10,099 nt of DNA from Alectoria sarmentosa (lineage: Eukaryota; Ascomycota; Lecanoromycetes; Lecanorales; Parmeliaceae). Location of the stretch: positions 1 through 10,099 of the forward strand of contig WOGZ01000641.1 in NCBI GenBank assembly GCA_009733775.1. The letters are read 5' to 3'. The translations under genes and the position numbers were made by a program. Below, piece by piece: positions 1-7,990 of this stretch. Each line of letters starts with the position of its first letter. Positions within the stretch are counted from its first letter, which is position 1. Under the pieces are notes generated by a model. The model was given only the letters and a program-made list of their open reading frames with translations. It did no database searches and was not told the DNA's origin.

Positions 1-290
1 ATAACATTAAATAAATGTTGAAAGTTATTTGCAAATTATTAATAAATGTTCAAAAAACTATTAATGAGTTCTCAACAGATTTTCAATAGATTTTCGATAA
101 ATGTAAGATAAATAGCGAACAAATTTTTCAAAAATAAATTTATCGAAGACTTGTCTGTTGTGACTGGTTAATGAGAACGAAATATATATATTAAGTTTTC
201 AAAAGTAGATTGTGACTAGTCTTAAAAGGGAAATAATTCATATTCAATTTTGAATTCAGATGTCGTCTCAAAATTAGGGGGTTCCTCTAA
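1..290. other. Unassigned AT-rich flank, possibly the end of another repeat element
   Basis: No coding remnant is recognised here. The first 60 bases carry two copies of an AATAAATGTT motif (about 11-20 and 42-51), low-complexity sequence similar in style to the insert near 7260-7505 but in the other orientation. From about 150 the sequence is less AT-rich, with TTGTGACTGG and TTGTGACTAG about 50 bases apart, a TATATATATA stretch near 182 and an AGGGGG run near 276. These could belong to an LTR or transposon end, but no partner copy lies in the window, so no element is named. Confidence 0.3.
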
Positions 291-1180
291 GATATTTTAA
301 TAAATGTATATAATCAAAAAAAGTCATTTGAATATGTACAAATAATCGTTCATTATATCAAATTTACTAACATCGACAATATCGAGAATTAATTAACATT
401 CGCTTATTAAGACATTATTATTAGATTACGTGCTTTTATAAACTCGTCTTTCGTTATAATATTAATTTCTTCATTTATTCAAATATTTAAACTGAAAAAA
501 GATATTTAATTTAAGATGTTTCGTATAAATTTTCAAAATTTATCTTAATAACGTGTTATCGAAAGCTTTTAATAAGATTTTAAATAAAATTAACAAAATG
601 TTAATCGTTAAAATTAACAACATTATAAAAATTAATCGTTTTTCAATTTTTTCAAGATCAATTTTATTCACGATAATCTTTTAATTATTAATTCAAATTA
701 AAACAAAATGTTTATAATAATTAATAATATAATTATTAATTAAATCGATAATACGCTTTATAAGATAGTTTTATTATAACATTTTAATTTCAAATCGTCG
801 ATCCTTTAAGCACGCTCGCTTCGACGTTATTGAATTAATTTAAATAATCAAATTCTTTTTTTTAAAATAGAAATTTTTTAAGATGAGACGATCGCGATTA
901 TCGAGCAATAAATAATTATAACAATCATAAAATATTTATTATAATCAAATCGTTGTTTATTAAGCAGATTATAAAAATTACATTATTTATAATCAAATTA
1001 ATTATGATAATAAAAATTAATTTAATGATTAAGTTTAAGATTATGAAAAATAAGAGACTTAATAAGCGAAGTTTATTAAATAAAACTTCAACGATAATTA
1101 TGAGAAAAATCAATTTCAAAAAGTTTATATTAATTTCGTCGATATTTATATCGTTTATCGCAATTATTATGAAAATATAA
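291..1180. other. AT-rich stretch without recognisable gene; possible decayed transposon coding
   Basis: Both strands here have only short open frames. The two overlapping frames near 925-1305 (minus) and 953-1180 (plus) consist almost entirely of I, L, N, K and F, as expected from random very AT-rich DNA, and match no family I know. One + frame before 1180 ends with a Tyr/Asp/Asn-rich stretch (VDIYIVYRNYYEN) that resembles the acidic tail of some retrotransposon gag proteins, but this is a guess. The base composition matches the decayed copia element further right, so the stretch is probably old transposon DNA. Confidence 0.3.
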
Positions 1181-1320
1181 TGTAAAACACTTAGTTGTAT
1201 TGCTTTAAGAGTGCTACGAAGAAAAGTGCGATCTATATTACGAGCGTATGCGCTCGTGTCACGTGATTTATTATATAATTTAAATTTCGACACTCCCTTT
1301 CGCACGCATGTTTTTAAAAA
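1181..1320. other. GC-richer island with palindromes
   Basis: This is a local island of higher GC in very AT-rich DNA. It holds an 18-bp near-perfect palindrome at 1240-1257 (ACGAGCGTATGCGCTCGT, one mismatched pair) followed at once by a perfect 8-bp palindrome TCACGTGA at 1259-1266 with a CACGTG core. CACGTG is the classical E-box bound by bHLH proteins, and such motifs occur in LTR promoters, but nothing shows that it is used here. A TTATATAATTTAAAT stretch follows. It could be a fragment of an LTR or transposon promoter; no second copy is present to prove that. Confidence 0.35.
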
Positions 1321-1350
1321 AATCGAATATCGAATAAATAAGATAAATCG

Positions 1351-1393
1351 AACGTCGAATAATTATAATGAATTTAACGTCGAATAATTAATG
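1351..1393 (+). repeat. Two direct copies of AACGTCGAATAATT, 25-bp period
   Basis: AACGTCGAATAATT begins at 1351 and again at 1376, each copy running on into a short stretch ending AATG. A looser ATCGAATA motif lies just before (1321-1335). It is a short tandem duplication with no evident function. Confidence 0.7.
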
Positions 1394-1680
1394 TGAAATC
1401 ATTTTTATACACCTCTTTTATCCTTTATACGCCTCATAAAAATTCGAATTTCAAACACGAGATTCGAAACTCGCGATGTTCAAAATCGAGTAAAAACAAT
1501 GAAAATCCGAAAAAGGAAATGATCATTTTTTCATAAACCACTCTTATTTTATAGATCATCTCTACTCTTTATGCATCACCCTCTTTTTTATAAACATTCG
1601 AATTTTAAAAACGAGATTCGAAATTCGCGATGTTCAAAGTCGGATAAAAAGAGTGAAAATCGAAAATCTGAAAACGATTA
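1392..1680 (+). repeat. Tandem duplication, about 154-bp period, two diverged copies
   Basis: The block beginning TTCGAATTT at 1443 recurs at 1597. In both copies it continues as ACGAGATTCGAAA, then CTCGCGATGTTCAAA or TTCGCGATGTTCAAA, then a GTAAAAA/GATAAAAA stretch and GAAAATC. The pyrimidine-rich sequence ahead of each block also matches loosely (CACCTCTTTTATC against CACCCTCTTTTTTATA). Most differences are C/T or G/A. Each copy has an imperfect palindrome around TTCGAA. The second copy runs directly into the left arm of the large inverted repeat, so the two may belong to one element. Confidence 0.75.
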
Positions 1681-1955
1681 TGTTCTTTTGAACATATCCG
1701 TCACGGTGTCACATAGAAAAAATTTCATTTTTTGACGAAAAATCGTTTTCTGATAAATTAATTTTCGGTTCATCTGATGTATATCAAAAATCGATCGATA
1801 TATAATCGATGAATATATGTGGAAATAAATTTTTCGATTAAATAAAATATTTCGAATTGTATATGCATATGCATATATGTATGCGATCGACTATAAGGTT
1901 CGTGAAAATCGTTTTAAGATATTAATACTTGATAATAATGATTATGTTGAAATGT
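1670..1955 (+). repeat. Left arm of a large inverted repeat
   Basis: Read on the + strand, this segment aligns with the reverse complement of 9782-10062 along its whole length. Shared blocks include GAAAACGATTA, CTTTTGAACATAT, AAAAATCGTTTTCTGA, TGATGTATATCAAAAATCGA, CGATGAATATAT, AAATTTTTCGATT, and AATAAAATATTTCGAATTGT followed by ATATGCATATG. Near the inner edge ATTAATACTT is shared, and the match fades around 1955. Differences are mostly transitions. The two arms are about 7.8 kb apart and face each other, enclosing the copia remnant. They could be long terminal inverted repeats of one element or two opposed copies of a dispersed repeat. Confidence 0.85.
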
Positions 1956-2018
1956 GTTAGCTATCAAACATGAAAGGTTTATCGAGACAAGAAAGATTTA
2001 TCGAGACTTAACACATTT
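1950..2018 (+). repeat. 10-bp inverted repeat flanking a 19-bp tandem duplication
   Basis: AAATGTGTTA (1950-1959) and TAACACATTT (2009-2018) are perfect inverted copies. Between them lie two adjacent 19-bp units, 1972-1990 and 1991-2009, both of the form GAAAGRTTTATCGAGAC plus two bases. The match to the right inverted-repeat arm stops here, so this point may be an insertion boundary. TGTTA at 1954 is also a plausible start for a fungal LTR. Confidence 0.7.
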
Positions 2019-2033
2019 TGTATTTAAATGCTC

Positions 2034-2230
2034 TGTTGCAAACTCCTTAATCAATTAAATATTTCATTTACTTTTAATAAATTATGAGCCCGAAATCGCG
2101 GGCATTCGTTTAATATTATTTATTTTATAAATTAATTGATTCATCAATCAAGCGTATAAAGAAAGTTCTTTGAAAATTGAATCGCAATGTCAAAATTTAA
2201 CGGCAGAGTAATCATTTATTTTATGCAACA
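2034..2230 (+). repeat. Candidate LTR, 197 bp, bounded by TGTTGCA and TGCAACA
   Basis: The segment begins TGTTGCA and ends TGCAACA, the short inverted TG...CA ends typical of LTRs, at a size common for copia LTRs. Inside are a strong hairpin with GCCCG/CGGGC arms (2088-2103) and a TATAAAG at 2155-2161. It lies upstream of the copia gag in the correct order for a 5' LTR. Against this, I find no direct partner copy after 9331, no matching 5-bp target duplication, and no clear tRNA primer-binding site after 2230. It may be a solo or unrelated LTR, or the true 5' boundary may lie nearer 1954. Confidence 0.3.
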
Positions 2231-2630
2231 ATTTTTTTAAGTTTATTTATCACACGTGATTATTTTTGTTAATAAATCGTATTTTAAACATATATTTGAT
2301 TTAATTTAACGATTTATTTATATGATAATCGCAAATAATAAATCGTAAAACGTTAATTACAATTGTTATGAAAATAATTTGCTTTTAAAAGATTGCGATT
2401 AATTATTTATTAATTTTAATTTTTGAGCGATGAGTTATATTCATAACGTAATAATCGAATAACTTTTAAAAGATCGTTTGATCTTGTAAATTATTATAAT
2501 TCTTTATTTAAAGAATAAGGGAATTGAAATTAAATCTAATCAAACGCGCGTTACTTTCATCAATCGATTAAACGTTATTAAATAATGTTATTTCGCTATT
2601 TATGAAATTTGTAATAAATTTACGATATAA
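2231..2630. other. AT-rich stretch with no gene seen
   Basis: No coding remnant is recognised on either strand. A CACACGTGA motif lies near 2251-2259, and TATAAATA at 2626-2633 is followed by CGCTGCAAAC, an arrangement that could be an old promoter. If the copia 5' LTR ends at 2230, this would be part of an unusually long leader. Confidence 0.3.
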
Positions 2631-2963
2631 ATACGCTGCAAACTTTATTTCACGATTATTATTATAATATTAATTATTAGATTACTTTTAACGAAATATA
2701 AAATCAAAGTTAATAACAATAACGAGTCGCTTATAACAACGAGCATCCCGTTACAAAACACGACGTTTGTTATATTAACAATCGTTATCATATCAACGAT
2801 CGTTATTATATCAACGGTTTTAATGTTAATTGTGATTAAAAAAGAGCATAAAAGATCCTTGAATATACCTTTTGATTTTAAATCATCAAAAGATTTAATC
2901 ACGTTCATCAATCACATTTTTCATCGAGACAAATTTAAACGTTTTAAATTTGTTTTTTTATAA
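2631..2963 (+). pseudogene. Open stretch of 110 codons without ATG start; possible gag fragment
   Basis: The + frame is open from after a TAA at 2628 to a TAA at 2961, with no ATG until 2823. This is long for DNA so AT-rich and full of stops elsewhere. The translation has an Asn-rich part, a central Ile/Val/Thr-rich part containing two near-repeats (IVIIST), and then a charged tail. That tail contains NIPFDFKSSKDLITFINHIF and then HRDKFKRFKF, which faintly resembles the start of a retrotransposon gag capsid. The family is not identified. It may also be a chance open frame produced by the loss of C and G. Confidence 0.2.
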
Positions 2964-3295
2964 ATCAAAATAAACCCAAACGTCTTCGCAACTTCACGTC
3001 TTTTATATTTTTAAATATTTTTTGAAAAGAATTTTGAGCTCAATTCAAAAGAGCTCGATTAATAAAACGCATTTTCGAACGCGATTTCCCTTTTTATAAT
3101 CAAATATTAAATAAAATTTATTATTAATTTAAAACGCGCTCGAAAAGCGAAAGACGCGATTATATATTTATTTATTTGTTTAATAACATTATAATTTTTA
3201 ATATTTTTATTCACGAGTCTTTTTTTAAAATCAATTGATAATAAAAATCTTTTTAAAATTATCATTTAACTTATTGAATTTAATCTTTTCATTAA
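2964..3295. other. AT-rich leader region upstream of gag, no gene seen
   Basis: Nothing recognisable is encoded. GAGCTCAATTCAAAAGAGCTC (3037-3057) contains two SacI-type palindromes in an inverted arrangement. The stretch CGCGCTCGAAAAGCG near 3135-3149 is one of several CpG-rich islets. The stretch joins directly onto the copia gag reading frame. Confidence 0.3.
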
Positions 3296-3301
3296 CATTC
3301 A

Positions 3302-4440
3302 TATCTTTTATACTTTTAATAACATATCGAAATTATCATATTCGAAAAAATCGTCGACGTGAAATTTAATAACGATTTTTCGCTTCATATTAAAAAAATT
3401 AAAAAATTCAAAGATTTTCAAATATAATTTTGAAAAATGCGACAATTTTTTATGTCGTAACATTTTATTAAATTTATTAAAGTGAAACAAAATGAAATTT
3501 TCATTATATTTATAATTTTTGAAATTATTTTATTCAACGAGCTTACGATAATGATTGATATCATTAAAAAAAAACGAATCAAATGAGATTTGAGACATAA
3601 ATTCTATATTAACATCATCAAAAATCGTCTTAAAAACAACTTATTTGTGAATTATAAAAACGAAATCAATGCGCATATTTTATAAAATGTCATTTATAAA
3701 AACAATAAATTTAAAAACTTCGATACACTCAATGATTTATATCATCAATTATTCAAAATAAATCTTAATTAATATAAAAATGTAATTGATTTTGTCGCTC
3801 GTCTTAAAAGCATTCATAGTAATATTATTAATTTATCATTTAAATTAAGATTGAAAATCAATGTTTTTATTTTTATTTTTTAAATGAGTTTGAATAAAAC
3901 GAATAACGTTTATTTCATTTATGATATTCAAAATTATGAGTTTATAAATGATATTAATATCGAGACAATTTATTCATTAAAATACGATATCATTTAATTC
4001 ATTTAAATTATAATTAATTTCTTTTCTGAGCGTTAAGAATTTACCTTTACGTTCGCCGCTCAACGCCTCTCTCACTTTATTATTTGAATTTCAAAACATA
4101 TTATCATTATTAAATTTTAAAAAAATATTATGTTTGATTTTAATAACAAAATCATTTAAAAATTCGTTAAATATTACATTTATTATAAAAAACATTATTA
4201 TATTAAAGGAAAATGCGATCAATTTTTTAATAAAAATCATTAAAACAATTTTAATAATAATCTTAACGACGATAATAATAAGAGAAATGACGATAATAAT
4301 GATAACAATAACAATAATAACGAAAATGATAAATTCAAAAACAAAAAGAATAATAATCGAAAGAATGTTTTTAATAATAAAAATCGTCGCCGCAAAGTTC
4401 GTAACTTTATCGAATCTTTTGATAATCAAAAAAAAATCAT
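3302..4440 (+). pseudogene. gag: Copia gag remnant
   Basis: Gag forms the virus-like particle that packages the element RNA. One frame reads through with stops at Trp-like positions, for example TAA at 3425, TGA at 3431 and TAA at 3683. Recognisable parts are an N-terminal stretch around 3395-3440 where Trp is expected after KDFQI, and the core with KFKNFDTLNDLYHQLF at about 3707-3754. DFVARLKSIHSNIINLS follows at about 3791-3841, then MSLNK and IETIYSLKYDII (to about 3996). This order matches the UBN2-type gag of copia elements. The tail (4260-4430) is Asn/Asp- and Lys/Arg-rich, including NKNRRRKVRNF, as in RNA-binding gag tails. The expected CCHC zinc knuckle is not visible. No intact ATG start is seen; 3302 follows an in-frame TAA. 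Confidence 0.82.
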
Positions 4441-5040
4441 GATTATTTTCACGATTAAAATAAATAATTCATTATTTTCGCGATGAATAATGAATTACAT
4501 TTGTTTTCAATATTTCATATTTAATAAAGATTATTTCGTGTAATATCGCGCCCTCGATTTCAAATTGAACGATATTCATTTTATTAAAAGTATTAAAAAC
4601 GCTCGCATTTTCATTAACATCGATAAAATACACATTAATATCATTATCGATGATTAAAAAAAAAAAAATTTCACGAATGTTCTTTATATCTTAAATCTAT
4701 TTTTAAATTTAATCTCTTGAAAATAATTAATGCGCAATTATATTTAAATGAAATTTATATAAAATAATATTAAATTTGATAATCGTAATATCATTATTTG
4801 ATTATAAAATAATAATCTTTATTATTTACATTTATGAAAATTTAATTAAACTTTAATTGCTTTCAAATAATTATTAATATTTATAATTATATTTAAACAA
4901 TATAATATCAAATTCGTTATGTTTTATATCATTTTAAAATATAAAAAACATTTTAATTTTATAAATGACATTATCTTTTCGTTAATTTTATTCGATTTTT
5001 TCTTTTCGAATTCAAATTTTGAAATTATATCGCGCAAAAT
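4441..5040 (+). pseudogene. Copia protease and pre-integrase remnant
   Basis: This continues in the gag frame and should hold the aspartic protease that cuts the polyprotein. The best candidate for the active-site region is near 4545-4590, where ALDFKLNDIHFIKS stands in place of an LDSG-type motif. Only the Asp remains, so the assignment is tentative. Much clearer is NFTNVLYILNLFLNLIS at 4667-4717, equivalent to the conserved VLYVPNLxxNLIS segment after copia proteases. It is followed by NNIKFDNRNI at about 4766-4795. From 4800 to 5040 the frame is heavily broken. Cleavage activity is not plausible. Confidence 0.7.
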
Positions 5041-5905
5041 CAATAATCAAATTTTCGATTTATGATATATTCGCATAAATCATTTAAAATATTAAAACGT
5101 TTATAAATTGATTAAATTATTTAAGGGCATTAATTTAATCAAAATTATCATTGATAAAAAGCTTTGTTTTTCGTGCGTAATCAAAAAAACGTAAAAAACG
5201 TCACATAAATCTCACATTCGCTTTAAAAAAAGGTTTTTGAATTTAATTTATAACGATGTTTACGATCTCATCATTTTTCGCGATCGTTTTAACGATAAAT
5301 ATTTTATTATTTTCATTAACGAGTAAAATAAACGCTTTAAGATTAAAATCATTAAATATAAAAATAAAATCTTTTTTACTTTTAAACGTTATCAAATTAA
5401 AAATCAATACGAAAATGTTATTATTAAACGTTTTCGAATTGATTATGATAACGAATATGAAGATTTTAACTTTAATATTCATCGTGTTAATTATAACATC
5501 ACGTGAAAATTTATTCATTTTGAAAACCTCGAACAAAATAAGATCGTTAAATGACTTAATTAAACGTTTTTCAACATTATTAACATTATTATTAAAAACA
5601 TTAATTTTAATTAAAAATATTAATCAAAATTTATATTGATCGTCAATTATCTTCACAATCGAAATTTTATAAAATCACATAAATTCATTTTGTATCAAAT
5701 TCACACGAATTACAAATCTCATTTAAATTATATATATCGCATTGAAATTTCAAACTTTATTATTTTGCGCAAATTTATTATTAATTTAAAAAAAAATCAA
5801 AAGCGCGTTATTAAGAAAGTTTTTATCGATTATAAAAACGATTATATTTATTATATGTTATTATCAAATGATAATATTATTCGATCTTTCAAAATCGTTT
5901 AAAAC
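5041..5905 (+). pseudogene. Copia integrase remnant with catalytic Glu changed to Lys
   Basis: Integrase inserts the cDNA copy into the genome. The zinc-binding HHCC domain is visible: a Trp codon is TGA at 5063, its following His is now Tyr (5066-5068), a second His survives in NHLKY (5081-5083), and the CxxC pair survives as LCFSCV (Cys codons 5165 and 5174). In the DDE core the first Asp is at 5255 in YNDVYD and the second at 5441 in RIDYDNEY. The third position, in EQNKIVK, falls at 5549, exactly 35 residues after the second, but is AAA (Lys) rather than Glu. Trp positions at 5612 and 5621 are TAA. The conserved post-core motif is clear as KKVFIDYKNDYIYYML and IIRSFKIV, ending at TAA 5900-5902. 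The open stretch 5636-5902 is only this fragment, not a separate gene. Confidence 0.88.
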
Positions 5906-6229
5906 TTAAAAAAGAATAATTCTTTATTTAATTCACAATTATTAATTAATTTAATTATGAAAAAAAAATGATTCGACGCTTATAACGTTTTTCGTCATTG
6001 AAAATTGATTATTTATAAACGAGATAAACGTTAATAAACTCATTTAATCATTTAAATTTAAATTCTTTATAATTATAAAGTTCATAAATTTCTTTGAGAT
6101 TAACGTATTAACTCTCAATTCGTTGTTATCATCAATTCTTATTTTTTAAAACGATGCGTTTAATGCGTCATTTTATTTAAATTATTCTTATCTCATATCG
6201 CGAAATCTTTCGTTAAATTTTATTCAATT
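5906..6229 (+). pseudogene. Copia integrase-RT linker, heavily degraded
   Basis: The copia integrase-RT linker is normally poorly conserved. In the same frame I can follow LFNSQLLINLIMKKK (about 5927-5971), YNVFRH, KLIIYKRDKR and, later, FLKRCV, separated by stops. This is consistent with a continuous ancestral polyprotein, but no domain can be assigned. No other gene or RNA is seen. Confidence 0.5.
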
Positions 6230-6908
6230 TTATATAATGATTATTTAAATTGTTAACGCAGTGAAATTATACGAATCAAAGATTTATAAAGAAATTATTA
6301 TCAATAATTTCTATCGAAAACAATGAAAAATTGATATAATCGAAAAAAATGATTTTTTGTTAAAGAATAAGATTTGAAAACTTATTAATTTATTTAAAGA
6401 GCGTATTATTCTTTATAATAAATGAATTTATATTATCAAACGCGAAATTCGCGACGAACTTATTTGTTTTAAGATTCGTTAAATAATTCGTGATTTTGAA
6501 CAACGAAAGACTTAAACTTTAATGAAATTTTCGTTTTAATGATCAAATTTATGTCTTATAAGACGATTTTCATTTTAATCGTCGTCGAAAATTGAGATTT
6601 GAAGCAAATGAACATCAAAATCGCTTTTTTTTATAATAACGTTGAAAAAAAGATTTATGTGAAATAATTCATTGAATATATTTTAAAAAAATATTTCAAT
6701 AAGGTTTATAAGCTCAATAAGGCTTTTTATAATCTAAAATAATCTTTTCGAATTTAATATAACATCTTTATCGAATATATGAAAAAAATCGATCTCATTT
6801 TCATTTATGTCGATTTCAACGTTTTTATTGATTTAAACATTAATATCATTATCGCTCTTTATGTAAACGATATTTTTATCATTAATTCATTTCGATTTGA
6901 AATTCAAT
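6230..6908 (+). pseudogene. Copia reverse transcriptase remnant (fingers and palm)
   Basis: Reverse transcriptase copies the element RNA into DNA. NDYLN (6236-6250) starts the domain, then a frameshift at about 6251 leads into VNAVKLYESKIYKE. Four expected Trp codons in that frame are stops: TGA at 6324, 6375 and 6423, TAA at 6480. IKREIRDEL and RDFEQR are readable. A second frameshift near 6505 restores the first frame, giving NFNE, YKTIF, then DLKQMNIKIAFFYNNVEKKI (Trp before DLKQ is TGA at 6593) and NKVYKLNKAFYNLK, with a Gln-like TAA at 6740 and a Trp-like TAA at 6755. The catalytic YVDD box is YVND (6860-6871), with the first Asp changed to Asn. The domain breaks off after FRFEIQ at the insert. 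Confidence 0.9.
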
Positions 6909-6919
6909 GAATATCTTAA
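6909..6919 (+). repeat. Candidate target-site duplication, left copy
   Basis: GAATATCTTAA here matches GAATATTCTTAA at 8418-8429 apart from one extra T. The two copies bracket the foreign segment, and the copia frame resumes directly after the right copy. At 11-12 bp it is somewhat long for a duplication, and at this AT content chance matching is possible, so the exact length is uncertain. Confidence 0.5.
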
Positions 6920-6939
6920 GGGGCTATTAGCATAATTAA

Positions 6940-6952
6940 ATAATTTGTCAAC
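6940..6952 (+). repeat. Subterminal inverted repeat of the insert, left arm
   Basis: ATAATTTGTCAAC is the exact reverse complement of 8375-8387. The flanking outer bases also partly match (ATT then two differences). Its position near both edges of the insert supports the reading of one discrete element. Confidence 0.6.
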
Positions 6953-6989
6953 AAATATTTATACAATTGTTTATAATAACTATTTTTTA

Positions 6990-7017
6990 ACAGATTTTGA
7001 ACATTGTTAAAATCTGT
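6990..7017 (+). repeat. Perfect 9-bp inverted repeat with 10-base loop
   Basis: ACAGATTTT (6990-6998) and AAAATCTGT (7009-7017) are exact inverted copies around GAACATTGTT. It lies inside the left end of the insert and may be a protein-binding or structural site. No function is shown. Confidence 0.6.
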
Positions 7018-7220
7018 CGAAAATATAATAACATTAAGTTTTATTTAACTTTATTTTACACGTAACAAATTATCATCTGAAATTTAATCGTATTATAATG
7101 TTAATCGTATATTAAAGTTAATGTTTTTTCAATAATAAATCAACAATTAATTAACAATTAATCAAAAAATCTCATTATCGTGTTTTTAATAACAAATTTT
7201 CAATAATATTTTACCATTTT

Positions 7221-7515
7221 TTCAACAATTGCGATATATATATTTTATTAAAAGACTTTTAATAAACTTTTAACGTAATTTTAACATATTTTTAACATAT
7301 TTATAACATATTTTTAACATGATTTCGACATAATTTCAACATTTTTTCAACATGTTTTTTGTCTTTAACATATTTTCAACATATTTTTATCTTCAACACC
7401 TTTTCAACATATTTTCAACATCTTTTTATTTTCAACATGTTTTTGTTTTCAACATGTTTTTGTTCTCAACATGTTTTCAACATGCTTTTAACATGCTTTC
7501 AACAATTGCGATATA
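7221..7515 (+). repeat. 18-bp direct repeats bracketing the minisatellite
   Basis: TTCAACAATTGCGATATA occurs exactly at 7221-7238 and at 7498-7515, 277 bp apart, on either side of the TTTTCAACAT array. This suggests that the array arose by, or expanded within, a segment duplication. Confidence 0.8.
7260..7505 (+). repeat. Minisatellite of TTTTAACAT / TTTTCAACAT units
   Basis: About twenty imperfect units of 9-12 bp, first mainly ATTTTTAACAT, later ATTTTCAACAT and GTTTTCAACAT, run head to tail. The strand bias is striking: a hand count over 7321-7500 gives 33 C against 11 G. The 117-codon + open frame that begins at 7359 reads through this array and has no coding meaning. Unlike the copia sequence around the insert, this DNA has almost no CpG and many CpA. 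Confidence 0.85.
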
Positions 7516-7630
7516 AATGTATACGGAGATACTCGAAGATAATCGGAAATGTTTTAAAATTCATCATCATCTGCATTTACATTTTCATTATTCTCTTTAA
7601 GTTTTTCGTATGCTCTCAAGATATACGATC
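7516..7630. other. Spacer between the two minisatellites
   Basis: Non-repetitive AT-rich sequence with slightly more G and C than the copia remnant. No gene, RNA or repeat is recognised. Confidence 0.4.
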
Positions 7631-7990
7631 GCGATGTTTATGTCATAATAACTTGATTGCGATGCCCGTATCATGGCTACCTTACTACAAGGCTGCGATG
7701 CCCGTATCATGACTACCTGACTACATGATTGCGATGCCCGTACCATGACTACCTGACTACATGGCTGCGATGCCCGTACCATGACTACATGACTACATGA
7801 CTACATGACTGCGATGCCCGTACCATGGCTACCTGGATACATGACTGCGATGCCCGTACCATGACTACATGACTACGATACCCGTACCATGAATACGTGA
7901 CTGCGATGCCCGTACCATAACTACCTGACTACATGACTGCGATGCCCGTATCATGACTACCTAACTACATGATTGCGATGCCCGTACCAT
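7631..7990 (+). repeat. GC-richer minisatellite, 28/36/44-bp units built from 8-bp modules
   Basis: Eleven units start at 7631, 7659, 7695, 7731, 7767, 7811, 7847, 7875, 7903, 7939 and 7975, giving spacings of 28, 36, 36, 36, 44, 36, 28, 28, 36 and 36. Each unit is a 16-bp core (GCGATGCCCGTACCAT) followed by one, two or three 8-bp modules (GACTACCT or GACTACAT) and a 4-bp GACT/GATT end. The first unit is degenerate and the last stops after the core. Its GC content is near half, far above the surroundings. Most variation is C/T or G/A. The minus-strand open frame at 7597-7782 simply reads the 36-bp period as a 12-residue repeat and is not treated as a gene. Confidence 0.93.

Noticed and set aside
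925..1305. Minus-strand 126-codon open frame as a membrane protein gene
   Set aside because: The Ile/Leu/Asn-rich run follows from base composition in decayed DNA. There is no conserved motif, and the neighbouring frames are equally open.
2088..2103. GCCCG/CGGGC hairpin as an intrinsic terminator
   Set aside because: No U-rich tail follows, and intrinsic terminators of this type are bacterial, whereas the window is eukaryotic transposon DNA.
3308..3490. Minus-strand 60-codon open frame
   Set aside because: It is antisense to the recognisable N-terminal part of the copia gag.
4091..4442. Two overlapping open frames on opposite strands at the gag tail
   Set aside because: Both are shadows of the Asn/Lys/Arg-rich gag tail, which reads in a third frame and continues the copia order.
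5243..5639. Open frames of 97 and 127 codons over the integrase core
   Set aside because: The DDE integrase motifs lie in another + frame through this DNA; these frames have only low-complexity hydrophobic and Lys/Asn content.
7597..7782. Minus-strand 61-codon open frame with a 12-residue repeat
   Set aside because: It only reads the 36-bp tandem repeat, and units of 28 and 44 bp break its frame. There is no family resemblance.
7631..7990. CRISPR array suggested by the regular 36-bp spacing
   Set aside because: The whole unit is repeated; there are no unique spacers, the period changes by 8 bp, no cas-like gene is near, and the context is eukaryotic.
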